DNA from: Phalacrocorax aristotelis
Lineage: Eukaryota; Chordata; Aves; Suliformes; Phalacrocoracidae
NCBI RefSeq assembly: GCF_949628215.1
Contig: NC_134276.1
Span: 132,370,125 to 132,434,124 of the forward strand
Direction: 5' to 3'
DNA: 64,000 bases
Shown: in pieces, positions 26,921-41,500 of the stretch
Layout: each line of letters begins with the position of its first letter
Numbering within the stretch: the first letter of the stretch is position 1
Made by a program: the position numbers and the translations under genes
Notes under the pieces: generated by a model
Told to the model about the DNA's origin: nothing
Database searches by the model: none
The model's input: only the letters and a program-made list of their open reading frames with translations

Positions 26921-29900
26921 CTAAGCATTGGCTTACCTTCAGGCCATGCTTTTTCCACTACTAGTGGTTAAACTTTTTCCTTCAGGAGAGCCATCCAGCT
27001 GCCTTTCTGAGATGGAAGGTGGGTTTGGCAATAACTGGACTGACACAGTGGCTCCTTCACTGCTTTGCAGTCCATCTTTTGCTCTTTCCTGGACATAGCA
27101 CTGCCTGGTCAAGTGAGAGTGGAAGGGCAGTGAGCTCCTGTTGGTTCCCTTTCTGCAGGCTGTTCAGGTGGAGCATCCCCCTCTCCTCACTGGCCTCTCC
27201 TGTCATTGGAGGAATTAGCTATCTTGTGTCATGAATGAAGGAAGTGCTGCAGAAAGATGAAGCAAAAACAAAAGGGGTTTGATCAGCTACACATTGGCTG
27301 CTCCCTTAAGCAGCCAGTTACTGCCTTTCTGTTCCTCGCAAGCAGCTATTTCGGTGGCTGCCATGATGACCAGGAATTACTACTAAAGGAGTAATCCCAG
27401 TCCTTTGCTTCTGAGGCAGTGGAATTAGTCAGTGCCAAGTTTCCATTCTCTGAAGGACTCCTGACCACAGTAGGCTCCAGACTCCTACACGAGGTACCAG
27501 TGGAGTAACATGAATATCATCCTTGCTTCTAGAGCCTGCAGCAACCATCAGCCCTTTCCATGGTCAGGGGCTGTTCCCCCAGGGTACTTTATGCACTTCC
27601 TAGTCCTCCCACTCTCCAGTTGCCCTGCTCCTTTCCTTTATAAGCAACTGTTTGTAAAAGACTGATTGTAATTCAGCAGGAGACCACTTTTCTGGTGGTC
27701 TTGCAAGCTCTAGAATCAATGTCCCAGCATCAGAGGGGGAAGGGCTTTTACAGAGGAAACTTGTTAGCACCAGACAGTAAAGAAGGACAATAACCTATTT
27801 GAGTCTGAGAAAACTGGGGCAATCGTCTGCCAAAGCCTTTCCACTTCACAGTCATTGCCAGGACATGTCAGAGCAACTATTCAGTTCTACTGCAGTCCCA
27901 GCAAAGATTTGGGACATAGAACAGCTGCAACCTGATGGCACCTGAATCATTAAGCACCTACAATTTATCCAGGCTTTGCTGCATTTGCAATATCTACAAG
28001 AATTTGCACGAAAAATTACAAATTTTCTACAGTCCCTGAAGTTTTTTGCTTGGTATGGCACAGTGATGACTCCTTCCCTCCTGCAAACCTCAGCTTTTGC
28101 TAGACTCAAGAAGGGGACCCATCACTTGAGAGCTCAGAGCCTGTCCATCCCTGCAGGGCTCAGTCTGCATGCAATTGGTCTGGAATTCAGAGAAGTTGCA
28201 AACACATTTCTGGCATTCTTCTTGCAATGTGGAGGCCACCACATTCAAGGGATGCCAGACCAAACCACTGCTATGCCTCATATCAAAAACAAAGCGTTGT
28301 TGCTTTTGTACTTAACTTTTTCTCAGGCAAGAGCTGAGTCATGGAACCAGTGCATTCAACCTAAGATGCATCTGCCTGCAGCTGTCTTGCAGGGAGCACA
28401 AATACTCTAGCAGACTGACTCAGCTGCTTCTGGATGGTCGAATGTGACTAGGAAGTACAGAACAGCATCTTCTGAGACATCTTGCATGTGGGATGAACAC
28501 ATGCTCACTTTCCATCCTCCTTCCTCTCTTTCCCACCTCTCTGAAATTTCCACACCGCAAAGCTCCACCCCCTACCGCATCCAGCACACGGAGGGGCCAG
28601 CTGTGTGCACACATCCCGCACTCCATTGGTGCACAGAGACCCCGTCTGAATGCCCATGTGAACAGCACATGCCATGACTCTCCAGCAGTCACCTGTGATT
28701 TGTGGTTTAAAAGGCTGGTACAAAACTAATCCTCTTCCCCATGAAATGTGTTGGTCGAGGCCATTAGCCAGGGACCCAGGGAGCCCCTCCATTTGCTGAC
28801 ATGCCCCGGTTAGCTGGCCTAGGCAAGGGTGTGACAGGGGACTGCCAGACAGGATCACCAGAGGTTTGCTCTGGAACCAGCACCACCCACAAGTTGCTGG
28901 TATTAGGTGGATCTAATATACTTGGATGCCCCCATCCAGACTGTGTAAATTCTCCTGCTTCTAGTGACAGTGCTCCAGACTGAAGCCCCACACTCACTTT
29001 TCACAAACTGGATGCAAAATGATTCATAGAACATTCTGGCTCCTTGGGCAGGGACAAAAGGGACACACAAATCTGCATCTGCAAGTGCAAAATGCTGGGA
29101 ATGAAGGGAGGGGAGGAGGGCAAGAAAGACATGGCAAGTATCTGAATTGTGACTTTTGTTATCTCTGCTAAATACTTTTTTCTCCTAATTTTCTTCTTTC
29201 CTTTTAAAAAAAAAAAAAGAAGCAAAAGCAGGCATTAGAACACTGCCTGTCAAGTTTTGACACAATTGCTTTGTGCAACAATACTGAAGAAAGGGAAGTT
29301 TAGTGTGTTATTAAACTCACCCAACACACCCACTACTAATCCTGTATGGGGGTACAGTCCCCCCGTTCCTCTCCCCTGACAAACTTTCCTGATTAGTTTC
29401 TGCCTTCACACCCAGGCTGACTTCTGCACCCTGGTCTCCAAACAGTGACCTCATTGCCTTGTTCAGCTGGTGAGAAACTACAGTAAAATGGGAGAGGTAA
29501 ACAAAGCAGGGGGAACTAATGGCCAGAAGATTTAGGAGGTAGGAATCTGCTCCTCACCATCCCGCTTCCATTGTGCGCCTGAGCTTGAGAAAGTGCAAGC
29601 TGAGCCTCAGTGAGCTCTTTTCTATGCTGGTTCCTGTGGAAACTCAGCCCAGCCCTCCAGATGGTGTATGTTGAGTGGCTCAGGACAACCAGCCTGCAAG
29701 TTATATGCCCACTAGTACTAGACCCACACTCCTGTCACCGCTACAAATCTCATAGAGTGAGTGCTGGAATTCACACACCTTCTGCAGCAAGAGTTCTTAA
29801 TTCCCAGGCCAACCTGCTCGCCAAGATATAAATATTAAAAATGAGAGCCTGTATCGTCACAGAGCTGAATTTCTGTCAGCTCTGCGCAGCCAGCAGTGCA

Positions 29901-30264
29901 ACCACTGCTAGTTCACGCTCACGCTGGTTAGAGAAATAGCATTAACAGCACTCTGCCTACAAGGAGTATGTTCAGTATCGCTATACAATGCAGCCTTCAA
30001 GATCCTCCTTCAGGACATGTTTCAAAGTGTCACCCTTTTCCTGACCCTGACAGATACCTCCAGGTCCTGGCCAGCAGCAGCTCAACTCACATTTGTCTTC
30101 CCAGACACTCAGTAAACACCTTTGTGTCCTTTTTCTTTAGGGGAAGGGGTCTTGCTGAGCTCACCCTGAAATATATCACCCTGGACAAAAGGGCTGAAAG
30201 GTTAAGGAGCTCTGGGGGGTAGTTCAGCATGAGCTGGGGGCCAGGCGCCTGCCAGAACCAAAGC

Positions 30265-30270
30265 TATAAA
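30265..30270 (+). promoter_or_regulatory. TATA box of the CNP-like gene
   Basis: TATAAA in the context aagctataaaggca. Transcription would start near 30295, about 55 bases before the first downstream ATG (30349). The earlier in-frame ATG at 30229 lies upstream of this box and so should not be in the mRNA. Confidence 0.75.
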
Positions 30271-30348
30271 GGCAAAGAGGGGTTAGTGACTGTATCTGAC
30301 AGATGCTGCAGGTCCTGCCTCGCCTCCCACAAGCCCTGGGATAAGAAG

Positions 30349-32203
30349 ATGATGGTGGGGCTCCAGTCGTGGCCTTTCTCGCTTTTTCTCCTCTTAGTTC
30401 TGCTCTCTGCCAGCGTTCAGACTGTGTCCTTACCAGAACAGAGGCTACAGGTAGGAGGGACTGGGAGAGAGCTGAGGGAGGTTTCAGGACTAGCAGGGGC
30501 AATTCGGGGAGGTTGTGTTTGAACCTGGAATATGTGGGGGCCCAAATTCCAGCTACAGGAGGCTGCTGTCTATTCTCACTGCTCCTTCCTTTCAGTCCAG
30601 CAGCCTCAGCTCTAGGGTGACTGTGTATAACCCAACTCCTAACGAGCACCAGCACTACAAGGGAGCAGACAGACAAAAGCTTTTTAGTGCTCCCTGGTCT
30701 GGGGCAGGCTGCTTGTGCGACTCCCCATGTTGCCTGCAGAGGCTTTTAACAGTAAAGAGACTGTCTAACTCTGCCTTGTGTCAACAGCCACCCGAAATTA
30801 CAGTCCTGTCCCTCACCGTGTTCAGTGTCCAGGTTCTGATGTTTCAGAGGGAAGGCTCATCATGTTCAGGCAGGATTGTCACTCCTAAGCTCAGTGCTAC
30901 CCCCCCAATAGCCCCTCTTTAAGGCCAAGAGCCCCTGTCTGGATCCCAGCTAAGGACTTCTTCACTTGGGCAAATCTTTTACTGTCAGCAATTACAGCAA
31001 TAATATTTTGGCTTCCAAATCTACCCAGCTCCCTCTTACCCAAACCCTAACCTGAGCTCCAACACCTTGCCTTCACATCACCCTGGGAAAGCTACAGGGA
31101 AGTAGTTAGGACATGAACTAAAGTCACAAGGCTGATCCTGCTATGACTCACCGCTTTCACTCCTCATTGAAGATGCCCATGTCCACTTCAATTAACTCAC
31201 TACCGAAAAGTGTTGTACAAAGGCATCTTCAGCCTTAGCTCGGCACCCATGTGAGGGACAGATGTGGAATGGCTGTCACAGGCTGCTTCCCTGGGCAGCC
31301 ATGCCATGCCTCTGCAGCCCCCAATGCACCTCCCAACCCTTGTCTCTCTACAGCAGGAGGCTGCCAGCAGTACCGGGGGGTGTACAGTCAGCATGTGCCT
31401 GCTTGCACAGTTAACCTAGAGGATTTCCAGCAGATGGGGACCCCCCTTCCTTACACCTGCTGTGCTCCTGCCACTCCCTCATCTTTAGCAGCAGGTATTT
31501 GGGGCAGGTCCATCCTCCCCACCAGCCCTCTGGAAAAAAATAAATGCCACATAGTAGCCTGAGCACACAGAGCTGCTCAGCCTCACCAAAAGGACCAAGG
31601 ACTAAAGCCTCAGTTACCTTCCAAGTACTGGGGGGGACAACATTTTGACAAGAGCAGGGCAATCTGCACTCAGGCAGAGGGCTCATAGCAGCTGCCTGCT
31701 TGTTCTTTTGGACAGCAGAATCATTTCAGCCTGCAGGAGCTGTTGATCTATCCCTTCCCTGTGTCTGGATGCAATGTCACAGGCACCTTGCCTGTGTGCT
31801 GGCACCATTTTATGTCCTGCCTGAGCCCCAGGGGAGGTGTGGGCAGTAGGGTACAAGGGGGTACAAGGCTTATCGTGAGAAGCACAGGCAACTCAGCTCT
31901 CACCCCACCTTGCTTCTCTGTTTATCCCAGATGCTCCTTTCCCAGTTGCTGCCACTGGAGCCCGAGTCCACACCAGCTGAAGAAGACACAAAGGAAGGGT
32001 CCAGCTTTGGCCCTCAGTTGCTCTCCTCCACCCTCCCTTTCCTCCCGTCTGGGGTTAGAGCTGCGCGTCCCTCTCTCTGGCGCAAGACCCTCGCCAGTCG
32101 CAAGTGGGCACTGCCTGGAGATTGGGCCTGGAAGGCCATGACCAGGGGCTGCTTTGGGCTGAAACTGGACCGGATTGGGACCCTCAGTGGTTTGGGGTGT
32201 TAG
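30349..32203 (+). CDS. CNP1: C-type natriuretic peptide precursor, CNP-1-like
   Basis: Secreted prohormone whose C-terminal peptide should activate a guanylyl cyclase natriuretic receptor (NPR-B type in the family). Two coding exons, 30349-30450 and 31931-32203, join in phase 0 (CAG|GTAGGA ... TATCCCAG) to give 124 residues, close to human CNP (126). Residues about 1-23 form a signal peptide with a FSLFLLLVLLSA core. The middle is acidic and poorly conserved. Basic sites RK at 85-86 and 91-92 could be cut by convertases. Residues 108-124 read CFGLKLDRIGTLSGLGC, a perfect 17-residue disulfide ring, and the stop follows at once, so there is no C-terminal tail, the mark of CNP rather than ANP or BNP. 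The ring differs from human CNP only at TL for SM. The CNP-1 assignment comes from published reports of a chicken CNP-1 gene and from position. The start could also be the second ATG at 30352. Confidence 0.92.
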
Positions 32204-32735
32204 CCTTGGAGGGGTGCCAAGGTGAGAGGGCCAGCAGTGAGGGCTCAAACAAGCAGACCAGGGAGAATTAAGGCGACACTTGAGAGCACAGACAGTGGGG
32301 AGGACCAGGAGCGAGGGGACGGGGCAGTGGGGCAGGAAGTGGGACCACCACCTGCCTGCAGCCCGGGCAAAGGCTGGGACGCTGGACCACCTGTGCTACC
32401 AGGGTTGTGCTGGGGGCCCGGCGAGGGAGTGAGAGCGGGCAGGCTGCACGCCACTGGGTGGCTCACCAGCCCTGCTTCTCCACAGCCAGAGAAGACGCAG
32501 GCGCTCACGGCACTGGCTTGGGAAACAGTACGGCATGCCGGCGACCTAATCTGTGAAGCCCCTGCCCTGAAGGAGAGCGGCAGCAGCGGGGAAGCAGCAC
32601 GGCGGTACTAGGAGGAGCTGCCCGGCTCCACGGCTGCCCCTCTGCCACAGGACCCCTGCTCCGCTGGCAGCCTCCCTCCCTCCTCTCTGTGCTTCAGGAC
32701 TCGCTTGCTAATTAAACAGAGCTGTACTAATCGCC
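32204..32735 (+). promoter_or_regulatory. CNP1: CNP-like gene 3' UTR with a probable UTR intron and polyadenylation signal
   Basis: Eighteen bases after the stop codon, CAAG|GTGAGA at 32222 is a strong splice donor. CTTCTCCACAG ending at 32485 is a strong acceptor. This predicts a 264-bp intron in the 3' UTR. ATTAAA at 32711-32716 is the likely polyadenylation signal. ANP and BNP genes carry an intron at the matching place, just after the ring, with the third exon coding for the tail or UTR. Confidence 0.65.
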
Positions 32736-34400
32736 GCGTCTCAGCTCGGCAGCAGCATCTCCAGGAGAGGCCATAGCTGCCCCCAGGTTGGGGGACCGTG
32801 CAGGGGCGAGGGGCTGGCAGCGGAGGCAGGCCATGAGATGGCAGCACAGCCCGCCACCCCCCAGCCCCCACACGTGGGGCCATGTTGGGTGCACGCCGCC
32901 ATTCCGGGTGGGCCGGGCGGCACGCACAGTTGCAGCACAGTGCTGCCGGGACCGCAGCGGTGGCGGAGCGAGATATCGACCGCCGGCTGGGCGCAGGGGC
33001 AGAGGGCCCACGTTGGCTCATCTCAGTCGCACTCTGCCCCCCGGTGCAGGGCGCCTGGTGCTGCCGTGTTTGCCGAGCAAACACAGGGGCCTCCTGTTCA
33101 TGCAGAAGCTGCCCCGAGAGCCCCCCTTCGCCCCTCAGTGGGCTGCAGCCGGGGTGCCACAAACCCCAGCATAGGCTTGCACCCCTCCAGCCCCACTGCT
33201 GTACCACGCGAGCCATCATCCCCTGGCCTTTAAGAAAAGGTCGTAACCTCAGCTGGGGCTAAACTTAGCTGCCAGCCCCTCAGCAGCACCGGGAATAGCA
33301 GCAGTAATAAGGAGAGTTGGGTTACGTTTGAGCTGTGTGACCCCTTTCTGCCCCCCACCCCAGTACCTGCATCTCTCCTCATCCTCATCCTCATCGCCCA
33401 GCTCAGCTGAGCAGCCAGAGGGGCAGGCCTGCTCCCAACACCCCCTGCCAGCTCAGATCTGCATCCCCACACCTTCCTCGGGGACCCCCTCCTCAAGGGA
33501 TGGAGGCTTTCCAGCATGCGCTGCGCCTTGCACTTAACATGGGTTTCTCCCACAGCACCTGGGCTGTGCACCAAGCCGGGGGGATGCAGCCTGGCATGGG
33601 GGCGGCAAGCCGGGCAGTGGTGACTGCCATGCCGGGAGCACTCCTTCCTCACAGGCGGCCGGCAAAGGCGGGCCGAGGCAGCGGACAGGCAGGATTTCCG
33701 CCCTCACGTCCCGCGGGTAGCAGCTGTGCCGCAGTGCCTCATTAAGATGGTGCTCATGCTGCGGCGCGTGGCCTGCTGGGCCAGCAGCCTCATCCACAGC
33801 ACGCCTGACTGAACCCACCAGGAGCCAAAGACAGGCAGGGGGCCCCCAGCATGGGTGCGAGAGAGCTCCCAGTCAGCACCCGCTGTCCTCCCAGCGCTGG
33901 GGGGAATGGGAGACACTTGGGGACCGGCTGGTCCCTCGGGGTGCCCCCAGCATCTCTGCTGCCCCTTTGATCCTGCTGCTCTGCTGGGGGCTGGGAGAAG
34001 GGCACAGGCTGCAGCTGGGGGCGGGGGTCTCTCCTTTGTTACCACGTGAAAGCAGCCCACGCCGTTCCCCAGGGCGCTGGCGGCAGCGAGCCCCGGGAAG
34101 GCAGCCCCTCTCTGGCCATCACCGGGACCCCTTCCCGCCTCCTCGGGCAGGGGCCCAGCCGCCCTTCCCCGCCCTGGGGCCACCTCCCCGCCGTAGGGCG
34201 AGGACCTGGCTTCCTCCGGGGCCGGGGCATCTTTTACTACCACCACCCCCACTCCCCCCAAGGGGTGCCTGGGGGGAAGGTGCAGCGCCACCCCACCCCC
34301 GCCCCGTGGGGACCGTTGCGGACCCCCCACCCCTGCCGGCGCGGGGCCCGTAGCGGCGGGGGCGGGGGGGGGTGCCTGGGCAGCCGCACCCGCAGCGCGG
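32736..34400. other. GC-rich spacer between the CNP-like gene and GAPDH
   Basis: About 1.7 kb of DNA that becomes steadily more GC-rich and CpG-rich towards GAPDH. Long open frames on both strands (for example minus 33704-34513) are expected from base composition and carry Pro/Gly/Ala/Arg-rich low-complexity peptides. I see no supported gene. Confidence 0.7.
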
Positions 34401-34550
34401 GCGCACGTAGCCCGGCCCGGCCCCCGTGCTCCCATTCGGCGCCGGCCCGGCGGGGCGGGCCCCAGTCCTTTGCCTCTGCGGCTATAAAGGGCGGCGGAGC
34501 GGCGCTGCGCCACCTTCTCACTGAGCGCCGGGGCGGCTTAGAGGCAGCAG
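34401..34550 (+). promoter_or_regulatory. GAPDH: GAPDH core promoter and noncoding exon 1
   Basis: GC boxes (ggggcgggc near 34452) precede TATAAA at 34483-34488. Transcription should begin near 34515. Noncoding exon 1 ends at 34550 (GCAGCAG|GTAACG) and is spliced to the exon beginning at 34997. The promoter sits in a CpG island that spans roughly 33.95-35.3 kb, fitting constitutive strong expression. Confidence 0.88.
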
Positions 34551-35017
34551 GTAACGGGCGGGGAGGGGGAGGAGAAGATGATGCGCGGGGGAAGAGAGAG
34601 GGGGTGGGGGGGACCCCCACATCACCACCCACTCGGGGGCCGGCGTCGCGGGGGAGGACTCGGGGGGGCGGCGGCGGCGGGCGGCAGCTCCTGGGCGGAG
34701 TGGGGCCGCGTGGCGGCGGGGCCGGAGGGCACAAAGGCGGTGCGGTGTGGCGTGCGCCGCAAGATGGAGGCGGTGGGAGCAGGGGAAGAATGAGGGGGGG
34801 GCGGCAGATAGCGTGAGGAGGGGGCGGGCGGGTTCGGAACGCGTGCATCTCCCCCTAGTGGTGGGTGAGGCGTTAACGGTGCCTGCGGCGGGTAGGCGAG
34901 GCGCGGTTGCCGGGAACAGTGACCAGTCCCGTCCCCGGCCCCCCGCCCTTCCCGAATCCAGTCCGCGGGTTCCTGACTGGAGGTTTATCCCCACAGGAAC
35001 ATCCCGAAGAGGCAAAG

Positions 35018-38289
<3,272 letters not shown>

Positions 38290-38525
38290 GCCGAGCACGT
38301 AGCCCCCCCCTGCTGCCTAGGGAAGCAGGACTCTCCTTTGTTGGAGCCCCTGCCCTTACTCACCACCGCTTAGTTCTGCATCCTGCAGTGAGAGGCCAGT
38401 TCTGTTCCCTTGTCTCCCCCACTCCTCCAACTTCTCCCCGAGCCTGGGGGAGATGGAGAGGCTGATAGAAACTGATCTGTTTGTGTACCACCTTACATCA
38501 ATAAAAGTTATCACCATCTGAAATG
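38290..38525 (+). promoter_or_regulatory. GAPDH: GAPDH 3' UTR and polyadenylation signal
   Basis: AATAAA at 38500-38505 (context catcaataaaag) is followed by a T-rich element from about 38525, giving a 3' UTR of about 230 bases. Confidence 0.92.
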
Positions 38526-38529
38526 CCTT

Positions 38530-41500
38530 TTTTGTCATTGGGAAATGGGAGAAAGTGGGGGGGTAATGAGCAAACGTGGGTGCCGGCTTTTAAGATGGGG
38601 CCCTGCCAGCCTGGCTGCAGCTGCTGGGACAGCTCTTCTAAGTGGTGCTACATGGCTGCTGTGTTGATATCGGCTGTGAGCCCCAGGCAGTAGAGTCATG
38701 GAAAGTGCCAGAAGAGCTGTTCCGAAAGGCAGTCCTGGAATACCTGACTTGCAAAGAATGGCAAGTGCCCATCCCTGCTGTGGGGCTGCAGTGAGCAGAG
38801 CTGTGGCATGCAGGCTGGTGAGCTGCCTGTGCTGGAGGTAAGACTCATGCCTGTGAGCCAAAATAGGGTGTGGTGCAGGGCTGTGCTGGCAGGACTGCTG
38901 CTCCATCCACCTTCTAGCTCTGGATTTGCTTGTCTGGTGGGTGTATGCAGAATAAAGTGCTGAGCAGATTTTTTTTTTTTGGCATTTGGTTTGGCAAAGC
39001 AGCACAAGAAACAGGAATTCTTTCTTCTTCTCCCTGCCTTAGAAATGTTAGGATTTTTCTTTCTACCTTGATTCAACTTGCCCTAGAGGAAATGGCTGCC
39101 TAGGGACGTGTCAGAAACCAGTGTTACCATGGTGGTAGCTGGTCTTAATTCTGGCTTAATTCTATGCGGAAGGAGGGGCAGTTGCAGTTAAGCTCTTGAG
39201 CAGCAAATCTCTGCAAGGTGAGTATCAGCCCTCTGCCAGGGACTGCGTTACCTCCTCTTGGAAGCACAAATGCTGCCAGACAGGCCAAGGCTTCTGTGAC
39301 CACTGGGGTAGAGAAACGATGCACTGCACAAAAACGTGTGGCGCTCCATTTTTAGCAGCTCAATTTACTGTCTCAGTAATGTGTGATGTGTTGCTGTCTT
39401 TCTGGCAGGCAGGGTTGGAGCTGTTGTCTGGACCTCACTGCTTTAGACCCTGATACGGAGCAAGGATTAAGCTCCCAGGATCAAGGTATGTTGGACAGTG
39501 TCCTGGAGCTGCTTATCTCCAGTGGTTGGGCTGTGTAAAAATTAAATGTTTACTGGACTCGAGGGCGATGACTCCAAGTCATTTTAGAAAGAGAAAAAGG
39601 TTAAATGACCTGCCTCTGGATAGGAGCTGGGACTCTGAGCAGCTTGTTAGCCCTGGGACAGCAGCAACACCTGGCTTACCCCACAGTTGGCCCTATGGGA
39701 GCTTTAGGTAACTCTGGAGTTAAATGGGAGCTGCCTGATCCTGGGGCTAAGTGGAGGCAGACCTCCTGTGGAGCTGGATTTCTGCTGGGAAGAGGTGTAG
39801 CCTGCAGGCCTGTTAGGCTTACAAATGAGCCTTGGGTTGGTCCCATCGTGTCCTCGATTGCTGCATTTGGGTGCTTTGAATGGCTGTCCTGTGTGCTGCT
39901 GCCTGCACATTTGTCTGCAGGCCAGCAAGTGCCTTGTGTGATTATCTGGAAATGCAGAGAGGCTGATGAAACACCTTGTTGAGGGGGTGCCTGTTTTCCC
40001 ATGTAAAACAAAGATATTTTGAACTGGCTTTAAAGTAGGAGTGTTTCAACCAGTTGCTTATTTCCTCTAAAAAGTATTATGTTCCCTGAGCCAGATAAGG
40101 CTGCCTGAAAATTCAACTAGAGCAGAGAACTTGTTATTTAAGAGTGAGTCCTATCCGACTTGAAATCAAATTGCTGTGGGAATGAGCAAATTCATACAAC
40201 CTGGGGGGTGGGGTGGAGGAAGAATATGTGCTCTCAGATCAAAAATTGCTGGGAATGTCTCAGATAAAGGCTCACTGTGTTTTAAAATACTATTTCAACT
40301 GGTTTACGTTCTTGCTGAAATTCTTGGAAAAATTATATGGTACCTAGGTGAGGCAAGCCAGGAATCACAGAACTTAAAACACAGTTGCTCTTGTATGAAA
40401 AATGGAGAGAGCAACTGTGGCAAACAAGTCGTGCAGCTTTTGGACTGCCTGAAGGGTTTTGTTTCCTCTCTCGCATAAGCTCCCGGAAAAAGCACGGCTT
40501 TTCTCCTAAATCCTCATTTTGCATCCAGACACTGTGCCTGCAGATGGCACCACAGCAAGGCCCCTCCGGACAGATGGAAAAACTAGCTCAGTGTCTGACT
40601 TGTCCAAGAACTGCAACCCCATCCTAAAAATATATTTTTTTCCCGGTTGAAAAATTGACATATATGACTGTGGATGGCATTGTGATAAAGATGGGAGATC
40701 TGCTCTGGCAGCTGCTTCTCTCTCTAGAGAAGGGGTTTCTCCGAAGTAGGGGAGCTCTAGGTTTGCTCTTAAAGCACTTCTAGGGAAAACTGGTAGAACT
40801 GCTTGGGCAGGGCAGGCAGGTGTTCTGACATAAAGAGGATCTTGTTCAGCAAAGGAGCTAAAAGTGATTGTGCCACTCTTCTGGGACAAACTGTCTCTAA
40901 GAACAGCTGTGATAAGCCAGAATCCATCCTGGTTTACCAGCACCTTGCAAGGGGAAGGTATAGAAAGACACCAATCCTGGCCAAAGGCTTGACTCTGCCT
41001 TCCTCGACTGGCCAGGCACCAGTGCTTGCTGTGCTGGGCCATCGTGGAAGGCAGATACACCTGAGATACGGGTTCACTCCTTTGCAGGTCTATGCTGACA
41101 CAAAACTCTCCAGCTGACCTAAGGGACAACTCTGTTGGGCAGCCAACCATTTCTAGGGGTGGTAAACTGCACCTTTTGTTTTTTGGTTTTTTTTTTTTTG
41201 AGAGAGGAAATTCAAGTGATGCTGCAATATGGTAAATAGCAGTTGTTACAGAAAAATTCCCTTTTATGGCAACTTTGAATGTTTAGAGAAATTATTTTAT
41301 GCTTCATTGGCATTTGCACACACTACCACGCATGCATTTCTCCCCCAGGAAATGGCTAGTTGTCCTCAGACCACTTTGTTGTCAGCATGAGACTTCAGCA
41401 TTGAGGAAAATGTCATTTAGTGAGAATCACCTTGAGCAGATGTGGAAACTAATTGCTTGAGAAATCATACCAAAATGTAGCAATATGGTGACTCAGTAAG

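Larger units (their letters stand above)
23926..30228. other. Intergenic DNA between NCAPD2 and the CNP-like gene
   Basis: About 6.3 kb without a supportable intact gene. It holds a T-rich inverted repeat near 24.5 kb and a decayed retroviral pol fragment at 25.6-26.9 kb, both listed separately. Open frames of up to 144 codons (for example 27976-28410) show no recognisable motif and no sensible promoter or splice context. The part from 27.2 to 30.2 kb is unassigned. Confidence 0.7.

Noticed and set aside
30229-30348. Upstream in-frame ATG extending the CNP-like precursor by 40 codons
   Set aside because: It lies upstream of the TATA box at 30265, and the extension would bury the signal peptide.
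31743-32248. Overlapping frames of 108-132 codons around the second CNP exon
   Set aside because: Shadows of the exon that codes for the natriuretic peptide ring.
33704-34513. 269-codon minus-strand frame upstream of GAPDH
   Set aside because: GC-rich composition shadow with low-complexity peptide. No domain, promoter or splice support.
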